Source: Klebsiella oxytoca
GTDB lineage: Bacteria > Pseudomonadota > Gammaproteobacteria > Enterobacterales > Enterobacteriaceae
Assembly: GCF_009707385.1 (NCBI RefSeq)
Contig: NZ_CP046115.1
Location: 4,402,001 to 4,466,000, forward strand
Direction of reading: 5' to 3'
DNA length: 64,000 nt
Below are positions 35,556 to 44,510 of this stretch, in pieces (position 1 is the first letter of the stretch; every line of letters begins with the position of its first letter). A program made the translations under genes and the position numbers. The notes under the pieces were generated by a model, which saw only the letters and a program-made list of their open reading frames with translations, did not search any database and was not told where the DNA came from.

Positions 35556-36785
35556 ATGTCTAAAATTTGGTCTAAAGAAGAAACTCTATGGAGTTTTGCC
35601 TTATATGGCACTGCTGTCGGCGCTGGCACGTTATTCTTGCCGATCCAACTGGGATCCGCTGGCGCTGTTGTTCTCTTCATCACAGCGCTGGTCGCCTGGC
35701 CGCTGACCTACTGGCCGCATAAAGCGCTGAGCCAGTTTATCCTCTCTGCCAACATCGCCCCGGGCGAGGGGATTACCGGCGCCGTTAATCATTACTATGG
35801 TAAAAAAATCGGCAGCCTGATTACCGGTCTCTATTTTCTCGCTTTTTTTGTCGTGGTGCTGATCTACGCCGTCGCCATTACCAACTCGCTCGCAGAGCAG
35901 CTATCCCGACATGTGCCCATCACGCCACAGGTACGAGCGCTGCTCAGCCTGGGCGTAGTGCTGGTGCTAAATCTGATCTTTCTGATGGGCCGCCACGTCA
36001 CGATTAAAGTGATGGGTTTTTTAGTCTTCCCGCTGATCGCCTGTTTCTTATTCCTCTCCATCTATTTAATGGGCAGCTGGCAGCCTGCATATCTGACCAG
36101 CCAGATGCAGCTGACTTCGCACACGTTCCACCAAATCTGGATCTCTATTCCCGTGATGGTTTTCGCTTTTAGCCATACGCCGATCATGTCGACTTTTGCT
36201 ATCGATCAGCAGGAGAAATACGGCGATCGGGCCATGGGTAAATGCAAAAAAATCATGAAGGTGGCCTATACCCTTATCTGCGCCAGCGTACTGTTTTTCG
36301 TCTTCAGCTGCCTGCTGTCGATACCGGCCAGCTATATTGAAACCGCGCGCAATCAGGGCGTTACTATTCTTTCCGCGCTGTCGATGATGCCGGGTTCACC
36401 GGCGTGGCTGGCGATCGCCGGGATTATTGTGGCGGTAGTAGCGATGTCGAAATCCTTCCTTGGCACCTATTTTGGCGTAATTGAGGGAGCCAGCGAAATC
36501 GTCAAAACCTCTCTCGCCCAGGCAGGTATTCGTAAGAGCCGCGCGTTTAACCGGGCGATGTCGATTCTGCTGGTATCGACCCTGACTTTCGTGGTGTGCT
36601 TTATCAATCCTAACGCGATATCAATGATTTACGCCATCAGCGGCCCGCTTATTGCGATGATTCTGTTTATCATGCCGACCCTGTCCACCTATCTTATTCC
36701 GGCGCTAAAACCGTATCGTTCGGCAGGTAACGTCATAACCCTGATCGTTGGTCTGCTCTGCGTTTCGGTGATGTTCTTTAGCTAA
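35556..36785 (+). CDS. yqeG: YqeG, serine/threonine-type HAAAP transporter
   Basis: A 409-residue membrane protein with eleven hydrophobic segments of the hydroxy/aromatic amino acid permease family (SdaC, TdcC). WSFALYGTAVGAGTLFLPIQLGSAG opens the first helix as in SdaC; FSHTPIMSTFAIDQQEKYGD is the other signature. It probably takes up serine or threonine with a proton. In E. coli yqeG follows yqeF directly; here the LysR/PACE pair lies between. Confidence 0.9.
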   Translation: MSKIWSKEETLWSFALYGTAVGAGTLFLPIQLGSAGAVVLFITALVAWPLTYWPHKALSQFILSANIAPGEGITGAVNHYYGKKIGSLITGLYFLAFFVVVLIYAVAITNSLAEQLSRHVPITPQVRALLSLGVVLVLNLIFLMGRHVTIKVMGFLVFPLIACFLFLSIYLMGSWQPAYLTSQMQLTSHTFHQIWISIPVMVFAFSHTPIMSTFAIDQQEKYGDRAMGKCKKIMKVAYTLICASVLFFVFSCLLSIPASYIETARNQGVTILSALSMMPGSPAWLAIAGIIVAVVAMSKSFLGTYFGVIEGASEIVKTSLAQAGIRKSRAFNRAMSILLVSTLTFVVCFINPNAISMIYAISGPLIAMILFIMPTLSTYLIPALKPYRSAGNVITLIVGLLCVSVMFFS

Positions 36786-36901
36786 TCCCCTCCGTGCGGC
36801 GAGTCCTCATTCGCCGCACGTTCTGCCAACATTCTCGCCTCCCCAATCTCCCCTGCGTGCATACACTTATCTCTGGCATACAATCAGAGCGGGGGATTCA
36901 G

Positions 36902-37774
36902 ATGTCCAGCGTAAAATTATCCGGTACCGCGACGTTAGGCGATCGTCAGGTTTATCGTCTGGGATACGGCGCAATGCAGCTTGCAGGTCCCGGCGTCTTC
37001 GGCCCGCCAAAAGATCCGCAAACCGCTATTCGCGTATTGCAGGAGGCCGTCGAGTCGGGCGTCAATCATATCGATACCGCCGATTTTTACGGTCCCCACG
37101 TCACTAATCAGCTTATCCGCCAGGCGCTGCATCCCTATTCCGACGAGCTGTGTATCGTCACCAAGGTCAGCGCGCGCCGCGACGAGAAAGGCAACTGGCT
37201 ACCTGCAATGTCCCCTGCCGAGTTAACTCAGGCGGTGGAAGATAATCTGCGCAATCTGGGTCTCGAGGTGCTCGAGGTGGTGAATCTGCGCAGCATGCTC
37301 GATACCCATGGCCCGGTTGAAGGTTCGCTGGAAGAGCCGCTAACCACCCTGCTGGAGCTTAAAGAGCGCGGGTTAATTCGCCATATCGGGCTAAGCAACG
37401 TCACGGCAAAACAGGTGAGCGATGCACAAAAACTGACGCCGATCGTCTGCGTTCAGAATCAATATAATGTGGCAAATCGTCACGATGACCCGCTTATTGA
37501 CGAACTGGCGGCGCAGAATATCGCCTGGGTACCTTTTTTCCCGCTCGGCGGTTTTACCCCGCTTCAGGCTCAGGAGCTTAACGATGTCGCCGCTTCGCTG
37601 GACGCTACGCCCATGCAGGTGGCGCTGGCCTGGCTGCTACAGCGCTCGCCGAATATCCTGCTTATTCCGGGCACCTCATCGCTACAGCACCTGCACGAAA
37701 ATCTTGCCGCCGCGGAATTAATCCTTCCGCCCGAAGCGTTGGCCATTCTGGATAACCTACAGCCTCGCTCGTGA
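36902..37774 (+). CDS. pdxI: PdxI/YdbC-like aldo/keto reductase
   Basis: A 290-residue aldo/keto reductase. RLGYGAMQLAGPGVFGPP, NHIDTADFYGPHVTNQLIRQAL (catalytic Asp and Tyr), VTKVSARRDEKGNWLPA (Lys) and the C-terminal NPN-type PNILLIPGTSSLQHL follow E. coli YdbC/PdxI, a NADPH-dependent pyridoxal reductase. That function is inferred from similarity; another aldehyde is possible. ATG 36902 follows GGGGG at good spacing and gives family length; a start 36 codons earlier lacks a ribosome site. It is 116 bases after yqeG. Confidence 0.82.
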   Translation: MSSVKLSGTATLGDRQVYRLGYGAMQLAGPGVFGPPKDPQTAIRVLQEAVESGVNHIDTADFYGPHVTNQLIRQALHPYSDELCIVTKVSARRDEKGNWLPAMSPAELTQAVEDNLRNLGLEVLEVVNLRSMLDTHGPVEGSLEEPLTTLLELKERGLIRHIGLSNVTAKQVSDAQKLTPIVCVQNQYNVANRHDDPLIDELAAQNIAWVPFFPLGGFTPLQAQELNDVAASLDATPMQVALAWLLQRSPNILLIPGTSSLQHLHENLAAAELILPPEALAILDNLQPRS

Positions 37775-37937
37775 CTTTCGGCTTCTGCAAATAGATATTT
37801 GCAGAAGCCTGCTCCTTAATATTTGCCTGGAATTACCTTAACGCCGCTGGCACTATACATCCTACAAATCAGGTGCTATCTGCATTATTCTCTCGGATAA
37901 CCCTATACAAAGCATAGTTTTATACTTTTTTTGACTG

Positions 37938-37968
37938 GCCTCCTAATTGGAGGCTTCTGTCGTTTTTG
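37938..37968. terminator. Hairpin with T-rich tail upstream of mrkH
   Basis: GCCTCC-TAATT-GGAGGC followed by TTCTGTCGTTTTT in the 387-base gap before mrkH. A second stem GCTTCTGCAAATA / TATTTGCAGAAGC lies at 37780-37807 just after the reductase gene. Either could end that transcript. Confidence 0.55.
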
Positions 37969-38031
37969 TCTCGCCAAAATTTTTGAACCCTTGATTACAG
38001 GAAAAACAATATCTAATTCAAAGTTTATACA

Positions 38032-38062
38032 TATCAATTTAGCTACAAAGATAGCTAACAAC
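38032..38062. promoter_or_regulatory. Candidate MrkH site in the mrkHI promoter region
   Basis: TATCAA (38032-38037) is followed after 11 bases by AGATAGCTAACAAC (38049-38062). The same 14 bases occur upstream of mrkA at 46278-46291, and a TATCAA also occurs there. MrkH is known to bind a TATCAA-containing box and to activate both mrkA and mrkHI. The pairing of these sequences is my inference. Confidence 0.5.
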
Positions 38063-38161
38063 ATCAAACGCTCATAAAAACATCTGGTTTACACAATCAG
38101 AATGTTTGTATTGCTATATAAAAAATCAACCACACACAATAACAATTTACAAGGATTTCAC

Positions 38162-38863
38162 ATGACAGAGGGAACGATAAAGACCAGTAAGTATGAAATC
38201 ATTGCTATTTTCAGGGAAGAGTTGCGAAAGCAGGCGGAGATAGAAGTTTTTGTTAATAACAAAAGCACTATTACCCAGCTGACGCGAGTGGATTTTGCCG
38301 AGTTTCATATCTCAACCACCAGCAAAATCCCGGCAGGACATAAAGTTAAATTTATTTTGCATAGCGATTCAGGGAAAATCGAGTTTTCCTCGGTGCTAAA
38401 GAAAAGCTATGCCAGCGTTGAAGGTAAATGCCATAAGCTCGCGTTTACCCTGCCTGAATGTATCCAGGTGGTACAGCGTCGTCGCGATCCCCGATTTCGT
38501 CTTGGCCACGAGCACGACTTTTTCTGCCACGGTCGGCATAAAAATGGAGAAAACTATCTATTCGAAATCAAAGACATTTCAGATGGCGGTTGCGCTCTGA
38601 TGACGAAAAGCCCCAATCTGAAATTTCTCAGCCATAACGCTACCCTCAAAAACGCTATTCTGGCGCTTGCTGAATATGGCGAAATCACCGTCGATTTAGT
38701 TATAAAAAATGTTGTCATGGTGACTTTAGATGATAACGAAAAATCGGATAGCTACTACCAGATTTCCTGCCAGTTTAAATTTCGCCAGCTTAATAACAAG
38801 AAGAGAATAGAGAAAGTGCTGCTCGACTTGATTATGGAAGCCAAGAGAAAAAAGAGAGTCTGA
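38162..38863 (+). CDS. mrkH: MrkH, c-di-GMP-binding transcriptional activator (PilZ)
   Basis: A 233-residue regulator. The C-terminal half is a PilZ domain: RRRDPRFRLG (RxxxR motif, residues about 106-115) and DISDGGCAL (D/NxSxxG motif, about 138-146) bind cyclic di-GMP. The N-terminal half is a YcgR-like beta domain. In K. pneumoniae MrkH with c-di-GMP activates the type 3 fimbrial promoter and its own. ATG 38162 with AAGGA upstream is chosen over an AT-rich extension from 38102. mrkI starts 5 bases later. Confidence 0.95.
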   Translation: MTEGTIKTSKYEIIAIFREELRKQAEIEVFVNNKSTITQLTRVDFAEFHISTTSKIPAGHKVKFILHSDSGKIEFSSVLKKSYASVEGKCHKLAFTLPECIQVVQRRRDPRFRLGHEHDFFCHGRHKNGENYLFEIKDISDGGCALMTKSPNLKFLSHNATLKNAILALAEYGEITVDLVIKNVVMVTLDDNEKSDSYYQISCQFKFRQLNNKKRIEKVLLDLIMEAKRKKRV

Positions 38864-38867
38864 AACA

Positions 38868-39452
38868 TTGGAAAGCATATTACTGTATACCGATGACAAC
38901 ATCATCGGGCGATCAATCCATGATTATATGATCGCGAAAGCTAAACACATCACTACCCTGAACTTTCAGGACATTGTTAAGGGGGTGAATGCCCCTGCAA
39001 CCACAACCGTCATTATAAACATCATCCATAAAGACATCCCTGCTTCCACGGCGGTCTCATTACTGAACACTTTGCGCAAACGCCTGGCGAATTGCGCCAT
39101 GCTGGTCCTGATAGTAAAAAACGAGCTTTCCATTCTGTTCCGCGAACTCATTAACATGGAAAATCTATTGATTTTAAACGAGAAATCATCTCTTTCAGCT
39201 TTCGATGCTATCCTCAGCAGCCCCCAGAGCGCCATTGACTGCCGGGCGCTATGCACCCGCCGTAAGCTGACGGCCAGAGAACTTCAGGTCCTGGAGTTAG
39301 TCATTGCCTGCAACAACAATAAAAGAATTGCCGCTCTCCTCAAAATTGACCACAAAACGGTACATAGTCATAAGGTACATATTATGAAAAAGCTGGAAAT
39401 GAATAGCTCACGAATAATGAAAAGCACAATAGTCAATATGCATCAGTGCTGA
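38868..39452 (+). CDS. mrkI: MrkI, LuxR-type regulator
   Basis: A 194-residue protein with a receiver-like N-terminal half without clear phosphorylation residues, and a C-terminal LuxR helix-turn-helix: LTARELQVLELVIACNNNKRIAALLKIDHKTVHSHKVHIMKKL (residues about 140-182). It works with MrkH in promoting type 3 fimbriae. It starts with TTG, 4 bases after the mrkH stop, so translation is probably coupled to mrkH. Its composition is AT-richer than the backbone genes. Confidence 0.92.
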   Translation: MESILLYTDDNIIGRSIHDYMIAKAKHITTLNFQDIVKGVNAPATTTVIINIIHKDIPASTAVSLLNTLRKRLANCAMLVLIVKNELSILFRELINMENLLILNEKSSLSAFDAILSSPQSAIDCRALCTRRKLTARELQVLELVIACNNNKRIAALLKIDHKTVHSHKVHIMKKLEMNSSRIMKSTIVNMHQC

Positions 39453-39593
39453 AACTAAAAATATGTGGGTGACCAGTCAAAAGCCGGGATTTCATTGGCA
39501 TTCAGCCTTTAATAATCATTTCCATCGGTAGAAAGGTCACCTATAATATTATTATCCTCTCTTTACCTCTGACCTGATTTTTGACGAGAGATA

Positions 39594-40310
39594 ATGAACG
39601 CAACTCTGTTTTCTGACCATCATTTATCACGTAGCGATATAACCGTTCGTTATGTCTTTCAAAAAATGTTCTCCCCGCAAGGCACTCTCGTCGCCGTTGA
39701 ATGCCTCAGCCGTTTCGATCGTCTGTCTATATCCCCGGAAAACTTCTTTCGCTATGCCAATACGGGATTACGTGAAAGCATTTTTATGGAGCAGCTGGCA
39801 CTCATAGAGAAGCATAAACAATGGTTTAATAAGAACCATATCTCGGCAACTATTAACGTAGATGACCATATCCTCAACGTGTTGCTCAGGCCTGAGATTA
39901 AAGAACTCGTTGAGCGCATCGGTTGCGTCCATTTTGAAGTTACCGAGAACTCCAATAAATTATTAAATAATGCTCTCGCTACCTGGAATGATCCGCAAAG
40001 CACCACGCTCTGGCTCGATGATTTCGGCTCAGGCAACGCGGGTATTAACGCCATTCGCGGCTATCATTTTGATTATGTTAAAATCGATAAGGACTTCTTC
40101 TGGCATTTAATGCAAAAAGATTCCGGTCGCCCATTGATGGATGCGCTGGTCACCTTCCTTTCCCGCAACCATCATAATGTCATAATTGAAGGCGTAGAAA
40201 GTGAAGCCCATAAGAAGTGGTTACAAGGTATGGAATGGTTTGCTATTCAGGGGCACTACTGGCAGGAAGTCAGTATTGACCAACTGGTCAAAGAAGATAT
40301 CACAGCTTAA
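39594..40310 (+). CDS. mrkJ: MrkJ, EAL-domain c-di-GMP phosphodiesterase
   Basis: A 238-residue stand-alone EAL domain. The metal and substrate residues are in place: VECLSRF (the E of the EAL motif, written ECL), TINVDD (Asn), FEVTEN (Glu), LWLDDFGSGNAG (Asp-Asp and loop 6), YVKIDKDF (Lys), IEGVESE (Glu) and IQGHYW (Gln). It should hydrolyse c-di-GMP and so lower MrkH activity and fimbriation, as known in K. pneumoniae. It lies 141 bases after mrkI and converges with mrkF. Confidence 0.95.
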   Translation: MNATLFSDHHLSRSDITVRYVFQKMFSPQGTLVAVECLSRFDRLSISPENFFRYANTGLRESIFMEQLALIEKHKQWFNKNHISATINVDDHILNVLLRPEIKELVERIGCVHFEVTENSNKLLNNALATWNDPQSTTLWLDDFGSGNAGINAIRGYHFDYVKIDKDFFWHLMQKDSGRPLMDALVTFLSRNHHNVIIEGVESEAHKKWLQGMEWFAIQGHYWQEVSIDQLVKEDITA

Positions 40311-40313
40311 AAA

Positions 40314-40335
40314 AATGCCGGAGAATTCCGGCATT
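40314..40335. terminator. Bidirectional terminator between mrkJ and mrkF
   Basis: AATGCCGG-AGAATT-CCGGCATT with an A run on the left and T-containing sequence on the right. It can end both the mrkJ (+) and the mrkABCDF (-) transcripts. Confidence 0.8.
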
Positions 40336-40367
40336 ACTATTAACATTCACACAATACAAACAATCAC

Positions 40368-41015
40368 TTAATTATAAACTAATTCCCATGTCGCCCAGCT
40401 GGTCAACGGACCGCTGGTTGCTTTTTCCGGCGCTGGCGTAACGTAGCCAATGTAATAAGTAAATACGCCCCCCTCTACCGCCTTCTCTACCAGCGGAACC
40501 CGATTTTGTAATGGGTCGGCCGGAACAATTTTATTGCTTTTATCCAGCGTATTATTGTCGTTCGTTGATAGCGCGAGAAAAATATTCCTGGCGCCGTCCG
40601 CGCGCGTATTCGCCAGATAACCGGCATTTTCATTGCTGACGGCATTGACCATAAATCCGTCGACCCAGCGCACGTTAACCAGGCCGATCGCGTCGTGGTC
40701 TGCTGCGCCGCAGTGGCGCAGCTGGCACTCCGACAGTTCCAGGGTAAAGGACTGCGGTTTCATAAACGCTCCGGCTCCGCGTTCGTGTACTTCCGCCAGG
40801 CTAACCGGCGCCAGCCAGACGCTGCCGCTTCCCGCATTGTTGCCGCCGTTTAGCGCCACGCTACAGGAGATATCGGTCACCCGCCCGGCAAAATCCACTC
40901 GCCCTCGCTCGTAGTTGGTCTCAAAAGCCCATGTCGAAGAGACCATCAGCGCTCCGCTTAGCAGAATCAGCTGGATGAGTCGTGGGATATTTTTAAGCTG
41001 TGCTGCATCACGCAT
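40368..41015 (-). CDS. mrkF: MrkF, type 3 fimbrial minor subunit
   Basis: A 215-residue pilin-like protein. Signal sequence up to about residue 30 (LIQLILLSGALMVSSTWA), then a MrkA-like body: FAGRVTDISCSVALNGG, QSFTLELSECQ, NAGYLANTRADGARNIFLALST, and the donor-strand C terminus SWATWELVYN. MrkF is thought to stabilise or anchor the fibre on the surface. The N terminus (MRDAAQLKNIPRL) is longer than a typical signal peptide; another ATG downstream could be used. Last gene of the operon. Confidence 0.92.
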   Translation of the reverse strand: MRDAAQLKNIPRLIQLILLSGALMVSSTWAFETNYERGRVDFAGRVTDISCSVALNGGNNAGSGSVWLAPVSLAEVHERGAGAFMKPQSFTLELSECQLRHCGAADHDAIGLVNVRWVDGFMVNAVSNENAGYLANTRADGARNIFLALSTNDNNTLDKSNKIVPADPLQNRVPLVEKAVEGGVFTYYIGYVTPAPEKATSGPLTSWATWELVYN

Positions 41016-41029
41016 ACCCGCCTCCTGAA

Positions 41030-42025
41030 TTAATCGTACGTCAGGTTAAAGATCATGTGTGACTCCACCTCACCGGTACTGGTGGTCGGCGCATACTGAT
41101 AGAAGCGCGCGTGCAGAGGCAGGGTGATATAGCGCGTTTCTTGTGTGCGCAGCGACCCGGCGCTGTATTTCTTGTTGAATTCCAGCGGTACACCATCCTT
41201 TAGCACCTGAATACCTACCCCTTTCGCCAATGAGGAACCGGATTTTTCATTTAGCAACGCGCCTCGGGCCACCGTGGTACCGGTCGCCAGAGTACCGGAG
41301 AAAGAGGTCTGAATATTGGCGTATCCCGACTCGCTTAAGCCGCCGCTGCACTGCAGCTCAATATTAAAATCCTTTCCTCCGGCGGTGGTGCCGACGCCTT
41401 TCAGATCGCTCCGCTTAATGGTGCCAACATCAACGTTCATATTTTTGCCGCTCAGGATGGTACATGAGGGCGACACCACGGTTATCGCATTGGCGCTCAG
41501 GCGCGTCTCAAGAATCGGGTTATTGCCGTTCTCCCAGTCATACGTGGTGTACTTGCCCGCCGCAAGGGTACCGCTACCGGTGACGCTCGCGGTTTTAATC
41601 ACTTCCAGCGTAAAGCGCGAGCCTTCCAGCGAGTAGTTAGCAGTTCTTGTCGCGTAGTTAGAATACACGCCAGGATAGATAATATTTACCGTCGCGCCGC
41701 CGCGGCTAAAGCGCAGACCTATCCCGGGCACGTTGGTGGAATAAATTTTATTCCCCAGATCCGTCGCCCCGGAGGCAACGATTTTGGCCACAAAGCGGTT
41801 ATTACCGGCCGAACAGCTATAGCTTGCCCCACCCGGCGCCGACATTGTCCAGTCGCGGGAGACAATCACCGATCCGACCGGAAGATCGGGCGGTACCACT
41901 ATTCGTCCAACCACCATGTCCAGGCTCACCGTCGGCTGGGAAAGTCGCGTACAGTACGCCCATGCCGAGGTTGTCCCCATCGCCATTAAGCCAATAAAAA
42001 GCGTCAGTTTTTTCATTAGCGACAT
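41030..42025 (-). CDS. mrkD: MrkD, type 3 fimbrial tip adhesin
   Basis: A 331-residue two-domain adhesin. Signal peptide MSLMKKLTLFIGLMAMGTTSAWA; N-terminal receptor domain (about residues 24-185), then a pilin domain from VVSPSCTILSGKNMNVDVGTIKRSDLKGVG to the conserved tail ETRYITLPLHARFYQYAPTTSTGEVESHMIFNLTYD. MrkD binds collagen and other matrix. The pilin half follows the K. pneumoniae protein, whereas the receptor half differs a lot from the one I recall. It overlaps the mrkC stop by 10 bases; a start at the second ATG (42016) would remove the overlap. Confidence 0.93.
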   Translation of the reverse strand: MSLMKKLTLFIGLMAMGTTSAWAYCTRLSQPTVSLDMVVGRIVVPPDLPVGSVIVSRDWTMSAPGGASYSCSAGNNRFVAKIVASGATDLGNKIYSTNVPGIGLRFSRGGATVNIIYPGVYSNYATRTANYSLEGSRFTLEVIKTASVTGSGTLAAGKYTTYDWENGNNPILETRLSANAITVVSPSCTILSGKNMNVDVGTIKRSDLKGVGTTAGGKDFNIELQCSGGLSESGYANIQTSFSGTLATGTTVARGALLNEKSGSSLAKGVGIQVLKDGVPLEFNKKYSAGSLRTQETRYITLPLHARFYQYAPTTSTGEVESHMIFNLTYD

Positions 42026-44499
42026 TGCGTTTCCTTTGATTTATCCTGGCTTAAATCCACCGAACACTGCCCGCCGCTCCACTTGACCGTGGCCTGCGGC
42101 GCGCTGGCGTCGCTGATAAACATCATGCTGCCCTGGCCCACTACGCCAATCTCTTTCCCTGAAGGGTTAAAAATCGTGGCGGCGAAGGGTAACGGCAGAC
42201 CGTTTGCCTGACGCGCCTGCAGAGTGATGTTGTTCTGCACCGTGGTATCGAAAGAGACCTTAACCACGCTGCCTTCCCACGGTACGACCTGCGCCACGGT
42301 ACTGCCGAAGGCGACATCGTCGCTGCTGCCTTTCGGGTCGATTTCAACGGAGTTAATCCGGTATGGCCGCAGATACGGCAGAATGGCGTAGCCGTTACTA
42401 TCAATGCGGGTGCCTGGCGACCCCGGCAGCATCGCGCCAGCGGCATCTTTCGCTTCGATCAGCGCCATGGTGGTGCCGCTTTCCGGTGAGAATACAACGC
42501 CGTGCCGGTGGGCAATCAGCGTCCCGCTGGCGCCCACGCCGCTCTGGCGATAACCTTCGCCCTGGCTATAGCTGCCGTTCAGCGTCGTCCACGGGGTACG
42601 GTAGCTGCCGTTCAGCGCAACATCGTGCTGGCCGCCGGTGGAGGTCGTTGTCGACACGCCGTAGTTAATGTTGTTTTCGCTATCCAGCGAACCATTAACG
42701 CCAATCTGCGAGCTGGCGAAACGCGAATTATTAAACGAAGTGTTGGACGTCAGGTTAGCGGTGCGGTTTTCCCCAAACCAGAGCGGGTAGCTGAAGTTGA
42801 ACGACACGCGATCGTCGCGGCGATGACCGGAGCTATCCGGGGTATAGACTCGCTGGGCACTAACCGACCACGAGAGCCGACCGTACATATTGTTGTAACT
42901 AAACTGGTACTGTTTTTCCGTCCCTGAACGGTTCCAGTAATCCGCTACCCGACCGCTGAGATAAAAACCGCCCCAGCCGTCCGGCAGATTCTGGTTCACG
43001 GTAAACGTCATACCGTTTTTCTGCCGCCATACGGTATAGCTGCTGCTGTAGTTCTTTTCCCGATCGACGGCGTACAGCGCGTCGTTCAGGTTGTAGTAGC
43101 CTTTGGTAGAGTAGCGATACGCCGCCAGCACGATGCTGGTCTGGGTTTCGGTAAACATGCGGTTAAAGGTGGCGCGATAGCTTTGGCCATGCTCATCGAG
43201 GGTATCGCTCTTCAGCCGCGAATGGGTGACGTCGAACGACAGCGCGCCGATGCCGGTGTTCATCCCGGTGCCCAGCAGAAACGCCTGATAGTCGTCAAAT
43301 CCGGTGACGCCGGTATAGCCGGTAAACAGATTATTCAACCCACGCTGCCAGGTTCCCTGATAGAGCATCGGTTTATTACGCAGCGAACTGTCGTCAACCT
43401 TACCGGCAGAGAGCGCGTAGCGGGTCATCCCGGGACGCAGCAGCTGCGCCACCGAGGCATAAGGTACGCTGAACACTTCGACCGACCCATCGGCCTCTTT
43501 AACCGAAACCTCAAGGTCGCTACCGTAGCCGGAGGGATAAACATCCTGCAGGGTAAACGGCCCCGGCGGCACCGTGGTCTGATAGATAATATTGCTACCC
43601 TGACGCACCGTCACCAGGGCGTTGCTTTGCGCAACGCCGCGAATTTCCGGGGCGTAGGAGCGCATACCGTCCGGAAACATATTGTCATCGGTCGCCAGAT
43701 TGATCCCACGCAAACCAATCGTGTCGAAAAACTCGCCGTTAGTAAAAATCTGCCCGCCGCTGACTATTGAGTTAATCTGCGGAATAGGTCTTTGCAGGTA
43801 AGTCTGGTTACTGTTCCAGTGCGCTTTCCCCTGCTGCTGCCAGTTCAGGTTACCGATATGCTTAAGCAGCCAGCCGTCCCACGACAGACCCGCGTTAACG
43901 CCAAGATAGGCGCTGCTATTATCGGAACCGCTGTTCGATGAGGTATGGCTGTTCCAGGCGTTAGCCATCCAGCCTAGATTCAGCGCCGCAACGCCTTTAT
44001 CCCAGAATTCCGGGCTGACAAAGTTTTTCAGGCGCTGATCTTCGTAGATTTGCGGTACCGCGATATCCAGCCTCAGGGAGGATTGAATCAGCGTGTCTTT
44101 TACGTTCTCTTCGTTACGCCACTCCTGCAGACGCCCGCAGAAGCCTTCTTTCTCGCTGAGCTGCGGGTTGAACTTTTCCGGCGAAATCCCGTATTGCATC
44201 AGCATCGCTTTGGTATAGCAGACGCCCATTTTGCCATCTTTACCGGTCGTGATTTTCAGGTCGTAACGCCCTTTCCACTCGCCGTTGGTATAAACATCGA
44301 GAGAATAGACGCCCTCGCTGATAGCGCTGGTAGAAAAACGCGACAGGTCGACCTTCTCGCGACTGCCGACGATAAAACCATCGTTAAACTGATAGATCGT
44401 TCCCGGGTTTTCCTGTCCGCTGGAAAATGGCGGAAAGCAGCACAGCGCTACCGCAATAGCCGTGCTTAATCTTCCCGGGCAGATTGACCTCTGCTTCAT
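42016..44499 (-). CDS. mrkC: MrkC, type 3 fimbrial outer-membrane usher
   Basis: An 827-residue usher: signal peptide, N-terminal periplasmic domain (IYQFNDGFIVGSREKVDLSRF...), a 24-strand barrel with plug (DNMFPDGMRSYAPEIRGVAQSNALVTVRQGSNIIYQTTVPPGPF), and two C-terminal domains ending QCSVDLSQDKSKETQCR. It receives chaperone-subunit complexes from MrkB and threads the fibre outward. It starts 11 bases after mrkB. Confidence 0.95.
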   Translation of the reverse strand: MKQRSICPGRLSTAIAVALCCFPPFSSGQENPGTIYQFNDGFIVGSREKVDLSRFSTSAISEGVYSLDVYTNGEWKGRYDLKITTGKDGKMGVCYTKAMLMQYGISPEKFNPQLSEKEGFCGRLQEWRNEENVKDTLIQSSLRLDIAVPQIYEDQRLKNFVSPEFWDKGVAALNLGWMANAWNSHTSSNSGSDNSSAYLGVNAGLSWDGWLLKHIGNLNWQQQGKAHWNSNQTYLQRPIPQINSIVSGGQIFTNGEFFDTIGLRGINLATDDNMFPDGMRSYAPEIRGVAQSNALVTVRQGSNIIYQTTVPPGPFTLQDVYPSGYGSDLEVSVKEADGSVEVFSVPYASVAQLLRPGMTRYALSAGKVDDSSLRNKPMLYQGTWQRGLNNLFTGYTGVTGFDDYQAFLLGTGMNTGIGALSFDVTHSRLKSDTLDEHGQSYRATFNRMFTETQTSIVLAAYRYSTKGYYNLNDALYAVDREKNYSSSYTVWRQKNGMTFTVNQNLPDGWGGFYLSGRVADYWNRSGTEKQYQFSYNNMYGRLSWSVSAQRVYTPDSSGHRRDDRVSFNFSYPLWFGENRTANLTSNTSFNNSRFASSQIGVNGSLDSENNINYGVSTTTSTGGQHDVALNGSYRTPWTTLNGSYSQGEGYRQSGVGASGTLIAHRHGVVFSPESGTTMALIEAKDAAGAMLPGSPGTRIDSNGYAILPYLRPYRINSVEIDPKGSSDDVAFGSTVAQVVPWEGSVVKVSFDTTVQNNITLQARQANGLPLPFAATIFNPSGKEIGVVGQGSMMFISDASAPQATVKWSGGQCSVDLSQDKSKETQCR

Positions 44500-44510
44500 G
44501 ATCGTTTCCC

